Of a stretch of DNA of 64,000 nt, positions 17,341 through 25,704 are shown piece after piece. Source of the DNA: Thalassobius sp049116315 (lineage in GTDB: Bacteria; Pseudomonadota; Alphaproteobacteria; Rhodobacterales; Rhodobacteraceae); the NCBI GenBank assembly GCA_049116315.1, contig JAGDZD010000022.1, forward strand, positions 1 to 64,000. Direction: 5' to 3'. The notes beneath the pieces are model-generated. The model did not search any database. It was not told the origin of the DNA and saw nothing but the letters and a program-made list of their open reading frames with translations. Both the position numbers and the translations under genes were made by a program. How positions within the stretch are numbered: the first letter of the stretch is position 1; every line of letters begins with the position of its first letter.

Positions 17341-18246
17341 TTAGCCCTCTTGGGCGTCAATCAATGCCTTGAGCATGTCCATTTCGGCAGCATCCAAATC
17401 CGTCAACGGCGCGCGCACTGCGCCAGCGTCAAAACCTTGCAACCTGACCCCCGCCTTAATCGCGGAAACAGCATAGCCCTTGGATCGATTGCGAATATCC
17501 ATAAACGGATAGAAAAAATCGCGCAGCAAACGCTCACAAGTGGCGCGATCTCCGCTGCGCAACGCCGCATAAAACTCGACCGCCAATCCGGGCACAAAGT
17601 TGAACACCGCAGAGGAATAGGTTGAAAATCCCGCTCCCAGATAGGCTTCGGCAAACAGTTCGGCAGTGGGCATGCCGCCAAGGTATGTCAGGCGATCCCC
17701 CATCTTGGCGGTAACCTGCCGCACAAGGCCAATATCGCCGGTCCCGTCTTTGAACCCGATCAAGTTGGGGCAGGCATCGCACAGCCGCGCCAATGTATCC
17801 GGCTGCAACACGGCATTGTCGCGGTTGTAGACCATCACCCCGATATCGACGCTGTCGCACACCCGCTTAACATGGTGGAACAGACCGTCTTGCGGCGCAT
17901 CGATCAGGTAGTGAGGCAACAGCAAGATTCCATCCGCCCCAGCCGACTGGGCATCTTGTGCAATCGAACTGGCCATTTCGGTGCCATAGCCGCAGCCCGA
18001 AACAATCGCCGTTTTGCCTGCACTGGCTTTGGCGCTTTCCACTATTCGTGGGATCTCGTTTGGCGCCAAAGAAAAGAACTCTCCGGTGCCACCCGCGGCG
18101 AACAAAACCGGGGCGTTATAGCCCGCAAGCCATTCAACATGGCGCATATAGCTGTCAGCGGCGAACTGACCGTCGGCGTCAAAATGGGTCACCGGAAAGG
18201 ACAACAAGCCCGAACCTAAAGTCTTTTGAAGAAGCAGAGGATCCAT
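17341..18246 (-). CDS. kdgD: 5-dehydro-4-deoxyglucarate dehydratase (KdgD-type, DapA superfamily)
   Basis: 301 residues, (beta/alpha)8 aldolase fold. The DapA-family motif GGTGEFFSLAPNE and the Schiff-base Lys in GFKDGTGDIG are seen. The KdgD branch decarboxylates and dehydrates 5-keto-4-deoxyglucarate to 2-ketoglutarate semialdehyde. AGGGA at 7 bases supports the ATG at 18246. The next enzyme of that pathway is encoded at 29735-31240, and sugar-acid transporter genes lie just upstream on the other strand. Confidence 0.88.
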   Translation of the reverse strand: MDPLLLQKTLGSGLLSFPVTHFDADGQFAADSYMRHVEWLAGYNAPVLFAAGGTGEFFSLAPNEIPRIVESAKASAGKTAIVSGCGYGTEMASSIAQDAQSAGADGILLLPHYLIDAPQDGLFHHVKRVCDSVDIGVMVYNRDNAVLQPDTLARLCDACPNLIGFKDGTGDIGLVRQVTAKMGDRLTYLGGMPTAELFAEAYLGAGFSTYSSAVFNFVPGLAVEFYAALRSGDRATCERLLRDFFYPFMDIRNRSKGYAVSAIKAGVRLQGFDAGAVRAPLTDLDAAEMDMLKALIDAQEG

Positions 18247-18474
18247 ACTGTCGTCCCTAATTTGTTTATTATTCAGCGCCTTAAGCTCAAAATATCGCAG
18301 CCGCACACTCCGAATTTCAGCCGTTGTAACGACACTTCGCCCCATTGGGAAAGCCGCAAATTCGCGTCACGCGCCACTGGACCGTCGTATCCAACTGGTT
18401 TGGGGGGTGTTTTGCACCTGCGCCCGTGACAGGCCCGCGCCATGAGAAAGGGACCAAGACGTCCGGCGCTGCCC

Positions 18475-18639
18475 TCAGTGGGGCGGGCGAAAATGGACGA
18501 CCAGAAACAAAATGCAGGCCACCAGAAAGCACAGGCTGCCAAACATGGCCCAGACATTTCCGATACTGGCGATGATGTATCCAACCGCTGACAGGGTGAA
18601 CAGCAACCAACCAAGCAGGACCAAAGTTCGGTTTGTCAT
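18475..18639 (-). CDS. Small two-TM membrane protein, function unknown
   Basis: 54 residues, almost entirely two hydrophobic helices (about 5-25 and 30-49) with an HFRPPH tail. The ATG at 18639 has AGGAG at 6 bases, a strong ribosome site, which is the main reason to believe the gene. I do not recognise it. It lies between kdgD and the TRAP promoter region, on the kdgD strand. Confidence 0.55.
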   Translation of the reverse strand: MTNRTLVLLGWLLFTLSAVGYIIASIGNVWAMFGSLCFLVACILFLVVHFRPPH

Positions 18640-19001
18640 GATCACTCCTGCGCGTGGCTGCATTCAAAAGACAGGTAACCGCCATGTGCCACGTTGTCGA
18701 GGACTGTTAAGAGATTCGGTTTTTCAAGGGGTCACCCCCCAAAAAGTGCCATCGCAGCGCGGGCCCAACGCCAAAATAGCGCAAACCAAGAGCCAATTTT
18801 GACGAATCTGGTTTGGAATTGCCGTCACATGGTTGACATAAAACCCCCAATTGAGGGGCAATTTTGGCTGTTTTTTCATGTGCGAATTCTTACAAAGGTT
18901 GTTTGACAGATACCCCAAATAGAGTAACGTATCACCAAAATTCTCTTAAAAATAAGGATCCTTAGTGGATTTCTATCCGCTTTTTGGTTGGGTGAAAATT
19001 T

Positions 19002-19022
19002 CCAAATTTGGACCAAATTTGG
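19002..19022. promoter_or_regulatory. Two tandem perfect palindromes CCAAATTTGG
   Basis: CCAAATTTGG occurs at 19002-19011 and again at 19013-19022, one base apart, an 11-base period that places both on one face of the helix. This is a strong operator candidate for dctPQM; the binding protein is unknown. Confidence 0.55.
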
Positions 19023-19025
19023 TAG

Positions 19026-19041
19026 TTGTAAATATTTGTAA
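19026..19041. promoter_or_regulatory. Near-palindrome TTGTAAATATTTGTAA
   Basis: It has the self-complementary core AAATATTT. The same 16-mer with one change is at 23457-23472 before the ManD gene, suggesting a shared regulator for the sugar-acid region. Confidence 0.6.
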
Positions 19042-19088
19042 GTTATGCGAACAATTTCGGCATGAGTTGTCTTAAGGAGGAAATGACA

Positions 19089-20084
19089 ATGAAATTCACC
19101 AAACTTATGGGACGCGGCGCAGTAGCCGTTGCGGCAGCGGCAACGCTGGCTGCAATGCCTTTGACTGCCCAAGCCAAAGACTGGCGCGGTTGGAACATCC
19201 ACGTTGAGGATTATCCTGTATCGCACGGCATGGAAGCGTTCATGGCGGAAGTTACTGAGAAGACTGGCGGCTCTTTGGCCGGTAAAGTTTTCCACGCTGG
19301 TGTTCTGGGTTCACAGCCTGACGCGATCGAACAGGTCCGTCTCGGCATCATCGACTTCGGTGTATTTAGCCTTGGGCCGATGGGTCAAGCAGTTCCAGCA
19401 ACCAACGTTGTTTCGCTGCCATTCATCTTCAAAAGCGTTCCACAGATGTATGAACTGATGGACGGCGCAGGTGGTGAAGCACTGGGCGCGGCACTTGAAG
19501 AAAAAGGCATCGTTGCTTTGGGTTACTACGACGCCGGCGCGCGTTCGTTCTACAACTCGATCAAACCGATCAACACACCTGACGATGTTGCGGGCATGAA
19601 AGTGCGCGTCATGAACAACGACTTGTTTGTTGGCATGATCGAATCCATGGGTGGCAACGCCACACCAATGGCCTTTGCAGAAGTGTACCAGTCAATCAAA
19701 ACTGGTGTTGTGGACGGTGCGGAAAACAACCCACCATCTTACGAATCCACAAGCCACTTCGAAGTAGCTCAGTACTACTCCATGTCTCAGCACCTGATCA
19801 TTCCTGAGTGCCTGTGCATGAGCAAGAAAACCTTTGACGCCCTGTCCGCTGAAGAGCAGGCAATCGTTAAAGAAGCAGGTAAAAACTCCACCGACCTGCA
19901 GCGTAAGCTGTGGCAAGAGCGTGAAGCGGCATCGATGAAAATCGTTGAAGCTGGTGGCGTAACAGTGAACCAAATCGAAGACAAATCGGCCTTCCAGGCT
20001 GCGATGGCTCCGGTTTACGACCAGTTCCTGTCCGCAAACCCTGAAATGACAGATCTGGTGAACCTGTTCCGCAACGCGGACTAA
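19089..20084 (+). CDS. dctP: TRAP transporter substrate-binding protein (DctP family)
   Basis: 331 residues. Signal peptide MKFTKLMGRGAVAVAAAATL with cleavage near AQAK. The DctP signature region contains MKVRVMNN, whose Arg normally salt-bridges the ligand carboxylate, and DGAENNP. An ATG six bases upstream lies only 2 bases from AAGGAGG; this one is 8 bases away and is chosen. First gene of dctPQM. Neighbours (kdgD, ManD) suggest a uronate, aldonate or aldarate ligand (inference). Confidence 0.93.
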   Translation: MKFTKLMGRGAVAVAAAATLAAMPLTAQAKDWRGWNIHVEDYPVSHGMEAFMAEVTEKTGGSLAGKVFHAGVLGSQPDAIEQVRLGIIDFGVFSLGPMGQAVPATNVVSLPFIFKSVPQMYELMDGAGGEALGAALEEKGIVALGYYDAGARSFYNSIKPINTPDDVAGMKVRVMNNDLFVGMIESMGGNATPMAFAEVYQSIKTGVVDGAENNPPSYESTSHFEVAQYYSMSQHLIIPECLCMSKKTFDALSAEEQAIVKEAGKNSTDLQRKLWQEREAASMKIVEAGGVTVNQIEDKSAFQAAMAPVYDQFLSANPEMTDLVNLFRNAD

Positions 20085-20101
20085 GGTGACCCTCTAAAAC
20101 C

Positions 20102-20132
20102 AATACGCCCCGTCCTTGTGGCGGGGCGTATT
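20102..20132 (+). promoter_or_regulatory. Hairpin between dctP and dctQ
   Basis: AATACGCCCCG (20102-20112) pairs perfectly with CGGGGCGTATT (20122-20132) around a 9-base loop. It is not followed by a T-run, so it more likely stabilises the dctP message or partly attenuates the permease genes. Confidence 0.75.
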
Positions 20133-20165
20133 CAATTTAAGTCCCCAAATTACTGGAGCAGGTAA

Positions 20166-20696
20166 GTGGACCATAATCCCCGCTGGATTGCGAAAACCGA
20201 GCGACTGCTTGACGGCCTAAGTGGCCTCTGCATTCTCGCTGCATCATGCGCTCTTGTCGTGCTGGTCACCACCTTTGGCTGGCTTGTGTTTGGTCGCTAC
20301 GTGCTGAACGCCACCCCGACATGGGTTGAACAACTGGCCCTATTGTTGGTTTGCTACATTGCCTATCTGGGCGCTGCGGCGGGCATTCATGAAAACACCC
20401 ATCTTGGCGTGACACTTTTCCGCGATGCCTTGGGCAAAAAGATCAGTGACGTCCTCAAGTTCTTCATCGACATCGTTCTGTCCGTCTTTGGACTGATCAT
20501 GGTGATCGCCAGCGTAGAACTCTTTAATTTTGGCTGGAGCACAATGTTGCCCATGCTCGACATCCCTGAAAGTTTCCGAACCCTGTCGGCCCTGCTGTGT
20601 GGCGGATTGGTGTTTGTATTTGCAGGCCTGCGCGCGATCTTCCGCGCCGCCTGTTTGATCCAGGGACTAAACTATCAAGAAAAAGGCGGCATCTAA
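20166..20696 (+). CDS. dctQ: TRAP transporter small permease (DctQ)
   Basis: 176 residues with four membrane segments (about 20-40, 55-75, 95-115, 135-155). The motif GWLVFGRYVLNATPTWVEQL is typical of DctQ. It starts with GTG preceded by GGAG. The stop overlaps the dctM ATG (TAATG). Confidence 0.92.
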   Translation: MDHNPRWIAKTERLLDGLSGLCILAASCALVVLVTTFGWLVFGRYVLNATPTWVEQLALLLVCYIAYLGAAAGIHENTHLGVTLFRDALGKKISDVLKFFIDIVLSVFGLIMVIASVELFNFGWSTMLPMLDIPESFRTLSALLCGGLVFVFAGLRAIFRAACLIQGLNYQEKGGI

Positions 20697-21976
20697 TGGG
20701 TCTTACTATCCTTCTGGTCATTTTTGGCGGCTGCGTTGTACTGGGTGTTCCCGTTGCCTTCGCCATGGGTATCGCGGCGGCTTCTGCCTTCTGGTACGAA
20801 GGCTTTCCACTGCTGATCACCTTCCAGCGATCCATCTCTGGGATCTCGGTCTTCTCTTTGCTGGCCATCCCGTTCTTTGTTTTCGCCGGCGAGCTGATGC
20901 TGCACGGCGGTATCGCGATGCGATTGGTTAAGTTTGCCTCTGCTTTGGTTGGCCACGTTCGTGGCGGCTTGGCTTCGGTGAACATCTTCTCAAGCATGCT
21001 GTTTGGCGGCATCTCTGGGTCTGCGGTTGCCGACATTTCGGCACTGGGTTCTATCCTGATCCCGGTCATGAAAGAGCGCGGTTATCGTGCCGATTACGCC
21101 GTCAACGTGACTGTGACCTCTTCGATTGCGGGCATCGTTATTCCCCCAAGCCACAACATGATCATCTTTGCGGTGGCAGCCGGTGGCGGTATTTCGATCT
21201 CTAAGCTGTTCCTTGCGGGTGTGATCCCCGGCATCTTGATGTGTACCTGTTTGGCGATTGCGGCTTACTTCATCGCGATCAAGCACAACTACCCAGCAGA
21301 GAAATTCCCCGGTTGGTCCGCTGTTCTTGCAGCCTCCTTGGCCGCGATCCCCGGTCTGATCACCGCTGTGATCATTGTAGGCGGCGTTCTGTCCGGCGTC
21401 TTCACTGTGACCGAGTCTGGTGCATTTGGGGCAATCTACGCGCTGTTGCTGACCTTCTTTGTCTATCGCAGCTTGGATTGGGAAGGCTTTAAGACCTCCG
21501 TTATCTCAGCTGTGCGCACCACGGCGATGGTGATGGTTCTGATCGGTTTTGCCAGCTCGTTTGCTTATCTGCTGGCGCTTTACCAAGTGCCAACAAAACT
21601 CAGCGACTTTATGCTGGGCATCTCGGAGCAGAAAATCTTTGTCTTGTTGATGATCAACGTGATGTTGTTGGTCTTGGGCATGATCATGGATATGGCCGCT
21701 TTGATCCTGATCTGTACGCCGATCTTCTTGCCGATCGTCAAAGACTTGGGCATGGATCCAACACAATTTGGCATCATGCTGTTGGTCAACTTGGGATTGG
21801 GCCTGTGTACACCACCAGTCGGGACCTGCCTGTTTGTCGGCTGTGCTGTGGGTAAAATCAGGATTGAAGAGACGCTAAAAACAATCTGGCCATTCTACTT
21901 GGCGATTTTGGCGGCGCTGATCTTGATCACCTACGTGCCCGCAGTGTCCTTGTACCTGCCATCCCTCTTGGGCTAG
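20696..21976 (+). CDS. dctM: TRAP transporter large permease (DctM)
   Basis: 426 residues, the usual DctM length, with about 12 membrane segments. Family motifs include SGSAVADISALGSILIPVM, VTESGAFGAIYAL and PPVGTCLFVGCAVGKI. The ATG overlaps the dctQ stop. It drives Na+-coupled uptake of the DctP ligand. Confidence 0.95.
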   Translation: MGLTILLVIFGGCVVLGVPVAFAMGIAAASAFWYEGFPLLITFQRSISGISVFSLLAIPFFVFAGELMLHGGIAMRLVKFASALVGHVRGGLASVNIFSSMLFGGISGSAVADISALGSILIPVMKERGYRADYAVNVTVTSSIAGIVIPPSHNMIIFAVAAGGGISISKLFLAGVIPGILMCTCLAIAAYFIAIKHNYPAEKFPGWSAVLAASLAAIPGLITAVIIVGGVLSGVFTVTESGAFGAIYALLLTFFVYRSLDWEGFKTSVISAVRTTAMVMVLIGFASSFAYLLALYQVPTKLSDFMLGISEQKIFVLLMINVMLLVLGMIMDMAALILICTPIFLPIVKDLGMDPTQFGIMLLVNLGLGLCTPPVGTCLFVGCAVGKIRIEETLKTIWPFYLAILAALILITYVPAVSLYLPSLLG

Positions 21977-22004
21977 CGCCCACCCCAACCATTGAACATC
22001 GATT

Positions 22005-22035
22005 GAGGCGGCCCCTATCAGAGGCCGCCTCTTTT
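22005..22035 (+). terminator. Rho-independent terminator of dctPQM
   Basis: GAGGCGGCC (22005-22013) pairs perfectly with GGCCGCCTC (22023-22031), followed by TTTT. Confidence 0.92.
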
Positions 22036-22186
22036 GTACCTGCCCCTTGCTCCTGCCCGTGCCCTTACCCTGTTCCACCCCTGCAGGTTTGCCAATTCAG
22101 CCTGCCGGATCATGTGCCCCACAATTCAGGTCGATTGCTGTGCAATTCAAAGCTATGCTGCGCATGATCTAGCAATTGAGGGTGGA

Positions 22187-23401
22187 ATGATGTTCCAAGT
22201 TATTGCCAATTCTTGGAATGACCGGCTTTTGCGCCTTGCGTTCCTATGCATCTCGCTGACCGGCATTGCGGTGGCCGCAATCATCCCGTTTCAGTCCCTG
22301 ATTGGGATCGAGCATCTTGGGTTTTCGCAGCGCAGCTACGCTGCAATCACCACCACCGGGGCCTTGTTCAGCGTTTTTGCCTCGGTGGCCGTGGGCATTT
22401 TCACCGATCAAACCGGGCGCTACCGCGAAGTCTTGGCCATCTGCAATGTGGCTGGAGTCGTGGCCGCTGGCGTCGTTTTCTTTCTGCCCGCCAAAGCGAC
22501 ATTCCTACTAGCCCATGTCGTGTTGTTCCCCATCGCAGCGACGGCCTTTACCCAGTATTTCGCCATGGCCAGTCTGGCCGCCAACAACAACTCGCAACTG
22601 AACAAAGACATGAGCCTGTCCTTTGTGCGCGCGGCCTTCGCCGGGGCCTTTGGCCTGACGCCGCCCGTGCTCGCCGTTGCGATTGCCGGCGGCATGGCCG
22701 TTCAATCGGTCTATGGTTTTGCGGCCGTTATGAACGTTATTGTACTGGGTCTGGTGCTTAGCAGTTGGCCCAAGTCCCAGATCTCTCTGGCCGAAAAGTC
22801 GGGCATAAGCTTTTTCCAATCGTTGCAAGAGCTTTCCAGCGGATATGTGTTGATCCGTTTGGTGCTGATTTGCGCTGTGGTCAGCGTCAACGCGCTTTAC
22901 AACATCTTGCTGGGGCTGCTGATCCTGAACAACCTCAATGGCACCGAAGCGGACGTTGGTTGGTTTGCTGGCGGCGTGGCGTTGGTCGAAGCCCCCATTA
23001 TGGTCTTGGTCGCTTTGGCCCTAAAACACGTGTCGCGCAGTGGCATGATCTTGATCGGCTCTGTGGTCTATTGCGCCTTTCTGGCGGTCTTTGCGGTGAT
23101 GCCGGGCATGGAGGCGGCCTGGATCATGATCCTGCCTGCGGGAATGGGGGCGGGCATCTTATTGTCAGTGACGGTGGGCTATGTGCAGGATTTGGTCGCA
23201 TCGCGTCCGGGCGCAGGGTCCTCTTTGGTATCGGTCAGCCACTTTGGCGGCACTTTGTTTGCCTCGGCCATCTTGGCGGGTGGCGCTGCGATGTCGGATT
23301 ACCAAGGCACCGCTTGGATCGGCAGCCTTGTCGGATTGAGCGCAGGATTGGCCCTGTTCGTCTTGGATGGCGGCAAAATGCGCAAGGCAGCGCTCAGCTG
23401 A
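22187..23401 (+). CDS. Major facilitator superfamily transporter (sugar-efflux-like)
   Basis: 404 residues, 12 predicted membrane segments. DQTGRYREV after the second helix is a form of the MFS loop 2-3 motif. It resembles the SetA-type sugar efflux branch, but this is only by look. MM start: ATG at 22187 or 22190, both served by GAGGG; ambiguous by 3 bases. It has its own upstream region after the dctM terminator. Substrate unknown. Confidence 0.8.
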   Translation: MMFQVIANSWNDRLLRLAFLCISLTGIAVAAIIPFQSLIGIEHLGFSQRSYAAITTTGALFSVFASVAVGIFTDQTGRYREVLAICNVAGVVAAGVVFFLPAKATFLLAHVVLFPIAATAFTQYFAMASLAANNNSQLNKDMSLSFVRAAFAGAFGLTPPVLAVAIAGGMAVQSVYGFAAVMNVIVLGLVLSSWPKSQISLAEKSGISFFQSLQELSSGYVLIRLVLICAVVSVNALYNILLGLLILNNLNGTEADVGWFAGGVALVEAPIMVLVALALKHVSRSGMILIGSVVYCAFLAVFAVMPGMEAAWIMILPAGMGAGILLSVTVGYVQDLVASRPGAGSSLVSVSHFGGTLFASAILAGGAAMSDYQGTAWIGSLVGLSAGLALFVLDGGKMRKAALS

Positions 23402-23768
23402 GGCCCACACGATTGTAATGGCTTCGGATCGACGCTGCCTTGCAGCAGCTCCACATTTGTAAATATTTGCAAAATCCATTCAAACGCTTTAGAGTTTTGA
23501 CACCACCCAAGCTCGGGAAATCGCGCCACCACGCGGCTGGTCACTATGATTTCTGAACGCCAATTTCCTTGTCCTTCCAAGAGCGTCTGCCTCTTGGACG
23601 GCGAATTTCGGCGCAGCACAGAAACGACTTAGCCCCACAACGGCAAGATCAACGCGACAAACGAACGACGTCCCACGCTAGGTGACGCCCCAAGCTGGAT
23701 CGACCAAAGCGCACTTGCCTGCGGCACTGTGCATTTGTTTACATTTGATAAAACTCGGAGCCCCTGCA
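23402..23768. promoter_or_regulatory. 367-base control region before the ManD gene
   Basis: No gene seen. It holds the near-palindrome TTTGTAAATATTTGCAAA (23456-23473), an 8-bp hairpin TCCAAGAG/CTCTTGGA (23576-23598), and a diverged copy of the palindrome, TTTGTTTACATTTGATAAA (23734-23752), 17 bases before the start codon. I see no obvious terminator for the MFS gene. Confidence 0.5.
23456..23473. promoter_or_regulatory. Near-palindrome TTTGTAAATATTTGCAAA
   Basis: It reads the same on both strands except at two positions. Fifteen of 16 core bases equal the site at 19026-19041 before dctP. Confidence 0.6.
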
Positions 23769-24995
23769 ATGAAAATTACGGATGCAAAGGTGTTTGTCGG
23801 AGGTCCCGGCAAAAACTATGTGACACTCAAGATCATGACCGATCAAGGCATATACGGCCTTGGGGACGCCACCTTGAACAACCGTGAAACCTTGCCGGCA
23901 AAATACCTGCAGGACTATCTGGTGCCCAACCTGATTGGGATGGATCCCCGCAACAGCGAAGACATATGGCAGTTCTTCTATCGCGGTGCCTATTTCCGCC
24001 GCGGGCCAATTGCCATGGCCGCCTTTGGCGCCATCGACATGGCGCTTTGGGATATCAAAGGCAAGCTGGCCAACATGCCGCTCTATCAACTCTTTGGCGG
24101 CAAAAGCCGGGACGGGGCCATGGTTTACGCCCATGCCACAGGGTCGGATCTTGATGACCTTATGGACTCGATCTCGTTTTACACCGAGCAGGGCTACAAG
24201 GCGGTGCGAGTGCAATGCGGTGTGCCGGGGATGCCATCGGCCAGCTATGGGGTTGCCGAAACCAAAGGGGATGTTGAAAACTACATCACCGATTTCAGCG
24301 GTATCCGCCCTAAGGTCGAGATTTGGGACACCGACCGCTATATGCGCTATATGCCTGACGCTTTGGGTGAAATCCGCGATCGATTTGGCCCCGAGCTGAA
24401 GATCCTCCACGATGTGCATCACCGGCTGACGCCTCGTGAAGCCGCCGAATTTGCAAAATCGGTGGAAAGCGTCGGGTTGTTCTGGCTAGAGGACCCCACG
24501 CCAGCCGAGGATCAAAACGCATTGCGGCTGTTGCGCCAACATTCAACCGTGCCCGTCGCAATCGGCGAGGTGTTCAACTCGGTCTGGGATTGCAACACGC
24601 TAATTGAACAAGAGTTAATCGATTTTATCCGTGTGGCTGTCACCTATGCTGGCGGCATCACCCCTGTGAAGCGCATTGTCGATCTGGCAGGCATGCATCA
24701 TGTGCGCACAGGGTTTCATGGCGCGCCGAGCCACTCGCCCCTGTGCATGGCGGCGCAGGCTCATCTGAACGCTTGGGCCCCCAACTTTGGTATTCAAGAA
24801 TATCTGGTGTTGGGCACGCCGGCCTGTGATGCCCTATTCCCATCAGAGCATCGAATGGAGAATGGATTGATGCATGTCAGCGACGCCCCCGGTCTTGGTG
24901 TCGATTTTGACGAAACCGAAGCGGCGCAATACAGCTATGTGCCGGGCAGCCACCCTGTGACCCGTCTCGAAGACGGCACGCTGTGGAACTACTAA
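23769..24995 (+). CDS. Mannonate dehydratase ManD-type enolase-superfamily enzyme
   Basis: 408 residues, close to the usual ManD length. Metal ligands appear as ILHDVHH, WLEDPTP and IGEVFNS; other ManD marks are KAVRVQCGVPG, KVEIWDTDRYMRYMP and TGFHGAPSHSP. ManD members dehydrate D-mannonate and/or D-gluconate to 2-keto-3-deoxygluconate, some very poorly, so the sugar acid is uncertain. CGGAG lies 9 bases before the ATG at 23769; a longer frame upstream overlaps the operator-like repeat. With the TRAP genes and kdgD it makes a sugar-acid catabolic region. Confidence 0.85.
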   Translation: MKITDAKVFVGGPGKNYVTLKIMTDQGIYGLGDATLNNRETLPAKYLQDYLVPNLIGMDPRNSEDIWQFFYRGAYFRRGPIAMAAFGAIDMALWDIKGKLANMPLYQLFGGKSRDGAMVYAHATGSDLDDLMDSISFYTEQGYKAVRVQCGVPGMPSASYGVAETKGDVENYITDFSGIRPKVEIWDTDRYMRYMPDALGEIRDRFGPELKILHDVHHRLTPREAAEFAKSVESVGLFWLEDPTPAEDQNALRLLRQHSTVPVAIGEVFNSVWDCNTLIEQELIDFIRVAVTYAGGITPVKRIVDLAGMHHVRTGFHGAPSHSPLCMAAQAHLNAWAPNFGIQEYLVLGTPACDALFPSEHRMENGLMHVSDAPGLGVDFDETEAAQYSYVPGSHPVTRLEDGTLWNY

Positions 24996-25002
24996 CGCCA
25001 TC

Positions 25003-25028
25003 GGGGGCGTGGCTGATGCTTCGCCCCC
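25003..25028. terminator. Hairpin between convergent ManD and TetR genes
   Basis: GGGGGCG (25003-25009) pairs with CGCCCCC (25022-25028) around 12 bases, 8 bases past the ManD stop. No T-run. Confidence 0.45.
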
Positions 25029-25103
25029 GCGCCTGTCGCTGGCTTTCTGGCACAGGGTTACCCCCCAGCCAAAACAGATCCAGGCGAATTTGCCCCCTGC
25101 CCC

Positions 25104-25619
25104 CTAGCCGGTGGCACCTTGGTCAAAACTGACAGGCCATTTTCCTCCGGTGAAATGATCCATCAACAAGGCCCCCAATAAAGCATTCAACGTGCTTGGC
25201 GTGCGCTCTGGGCCCACAATCCGGACGACGGTGTCGCGATATCCTGCCACAGCCAATTGCATCGCCGGATCGCTTTGAATGGCTGTGGGGTCTTTGCCGC
25301 GCAGGTAGTCAAACACCAGCGCCATTTCCGCCCCAAAACTTTGCTTCATCACAGCGAACAATTCGGCAAGCTGCTCTGTTTCGCTGCGCGCCTCTTCCTG
25401 AGGATCTTCGACTGAGAAATGGTGCATGACCTGCTGCGTGCAGGCCAGAAACAGCGCCTCTTTGGTTGGAAAGTAGTGATAGAGCGCACTTTTGGACACG
25501 CCGAGGTGCTGCGCCACGCCGCGCATCCCAACGCCCGAATAGCCATGTTCCGAGAAATATGACGCGGCGCGGCTGGCCAGCGCTGCTTTGTGAGCTTGGT
25601 GATCTACGACTTTGGGCAT
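25104..25619 (-). CDS. TetR family regulator
   Basis: 171 residues. N-terminal HTH with ASYFSEHGYSGVGMRGVAQHLGVSKSALYHYFPTKEALF compressed into residues 18-57; variable ligand domain after that, somewhat short for the family. ATG at 25619. It is divergent from the DUF2269/ICMT-like pair, with two 14-base repeats in the space between that it probably binds. Confidence 0.9.
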   Translation of the reverse strand: MPKVVDHQAHKAALASRAASYFSEHGYSGVGMRGVAQHLGVSKSALYHYFPTKEALFLACTQQVMHHFSVEDPQEEARSETEQLAELFAVMKQSFGAEMALVFDYLRGKDPTAIQSDPAMQLAVAGYRDTVVRIVGPERTPSTLNALLGALLMDHFTGGKWPVSFDQGATG

Positions 25620-25626
25620 TTATTCC

Positions 25627-25640
25627 GTCCAGTTGGTCGA
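25627..25640. promoter_or_regulatory. TetR operator candidate 1
   Basis: GTCCAGTTGGTCGA, an imperfect palindrome 8 bases upstream of the TetR ATG. A copy with one change is 60 bases away at 25687-25700; TTGACA of the divergent promoter (25648-25653) lies between the two. Confidence 0.5.
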
Positions 25641-25686
25641 AAAAATATTGACATGGATTTGCCTTGTCGTCTAGGGAGGTTAAATA

Positions 25687-25700
25687 GTCCACTTGGTCGA
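25687..25700. promoter_or_regulatory. TetR operator candidate 2
   Basis: GTCCACTTGGTCGA, 13 of 14 bases equal to 25627-25640. It ends 4 bases before the ATG of the next gene and after its probable ribosome-site sequence GGGAGG (25674-25679). Confidence 0.5.
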
Positions 25701-25704
25701 TAAA

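Larger units (their letters stand above)
18640..19088. promoter_or_regulatory. 449-base intergenic control region before the TRAP operon
   Basis: No gene seen. It is AT-rich. TTGACA (18903-18908) with TAACGT 16 bases later is a candidate promoter. Tandem palindromes (19002-19022) and a further near-palindrome (19026-19041) lie just before the dctP ribosome site. CCCC/GGGG around AATTGA (about 18844-18858) could form a small hairpin followed by a T-run at 18871-18876. Confidence 0.5.
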
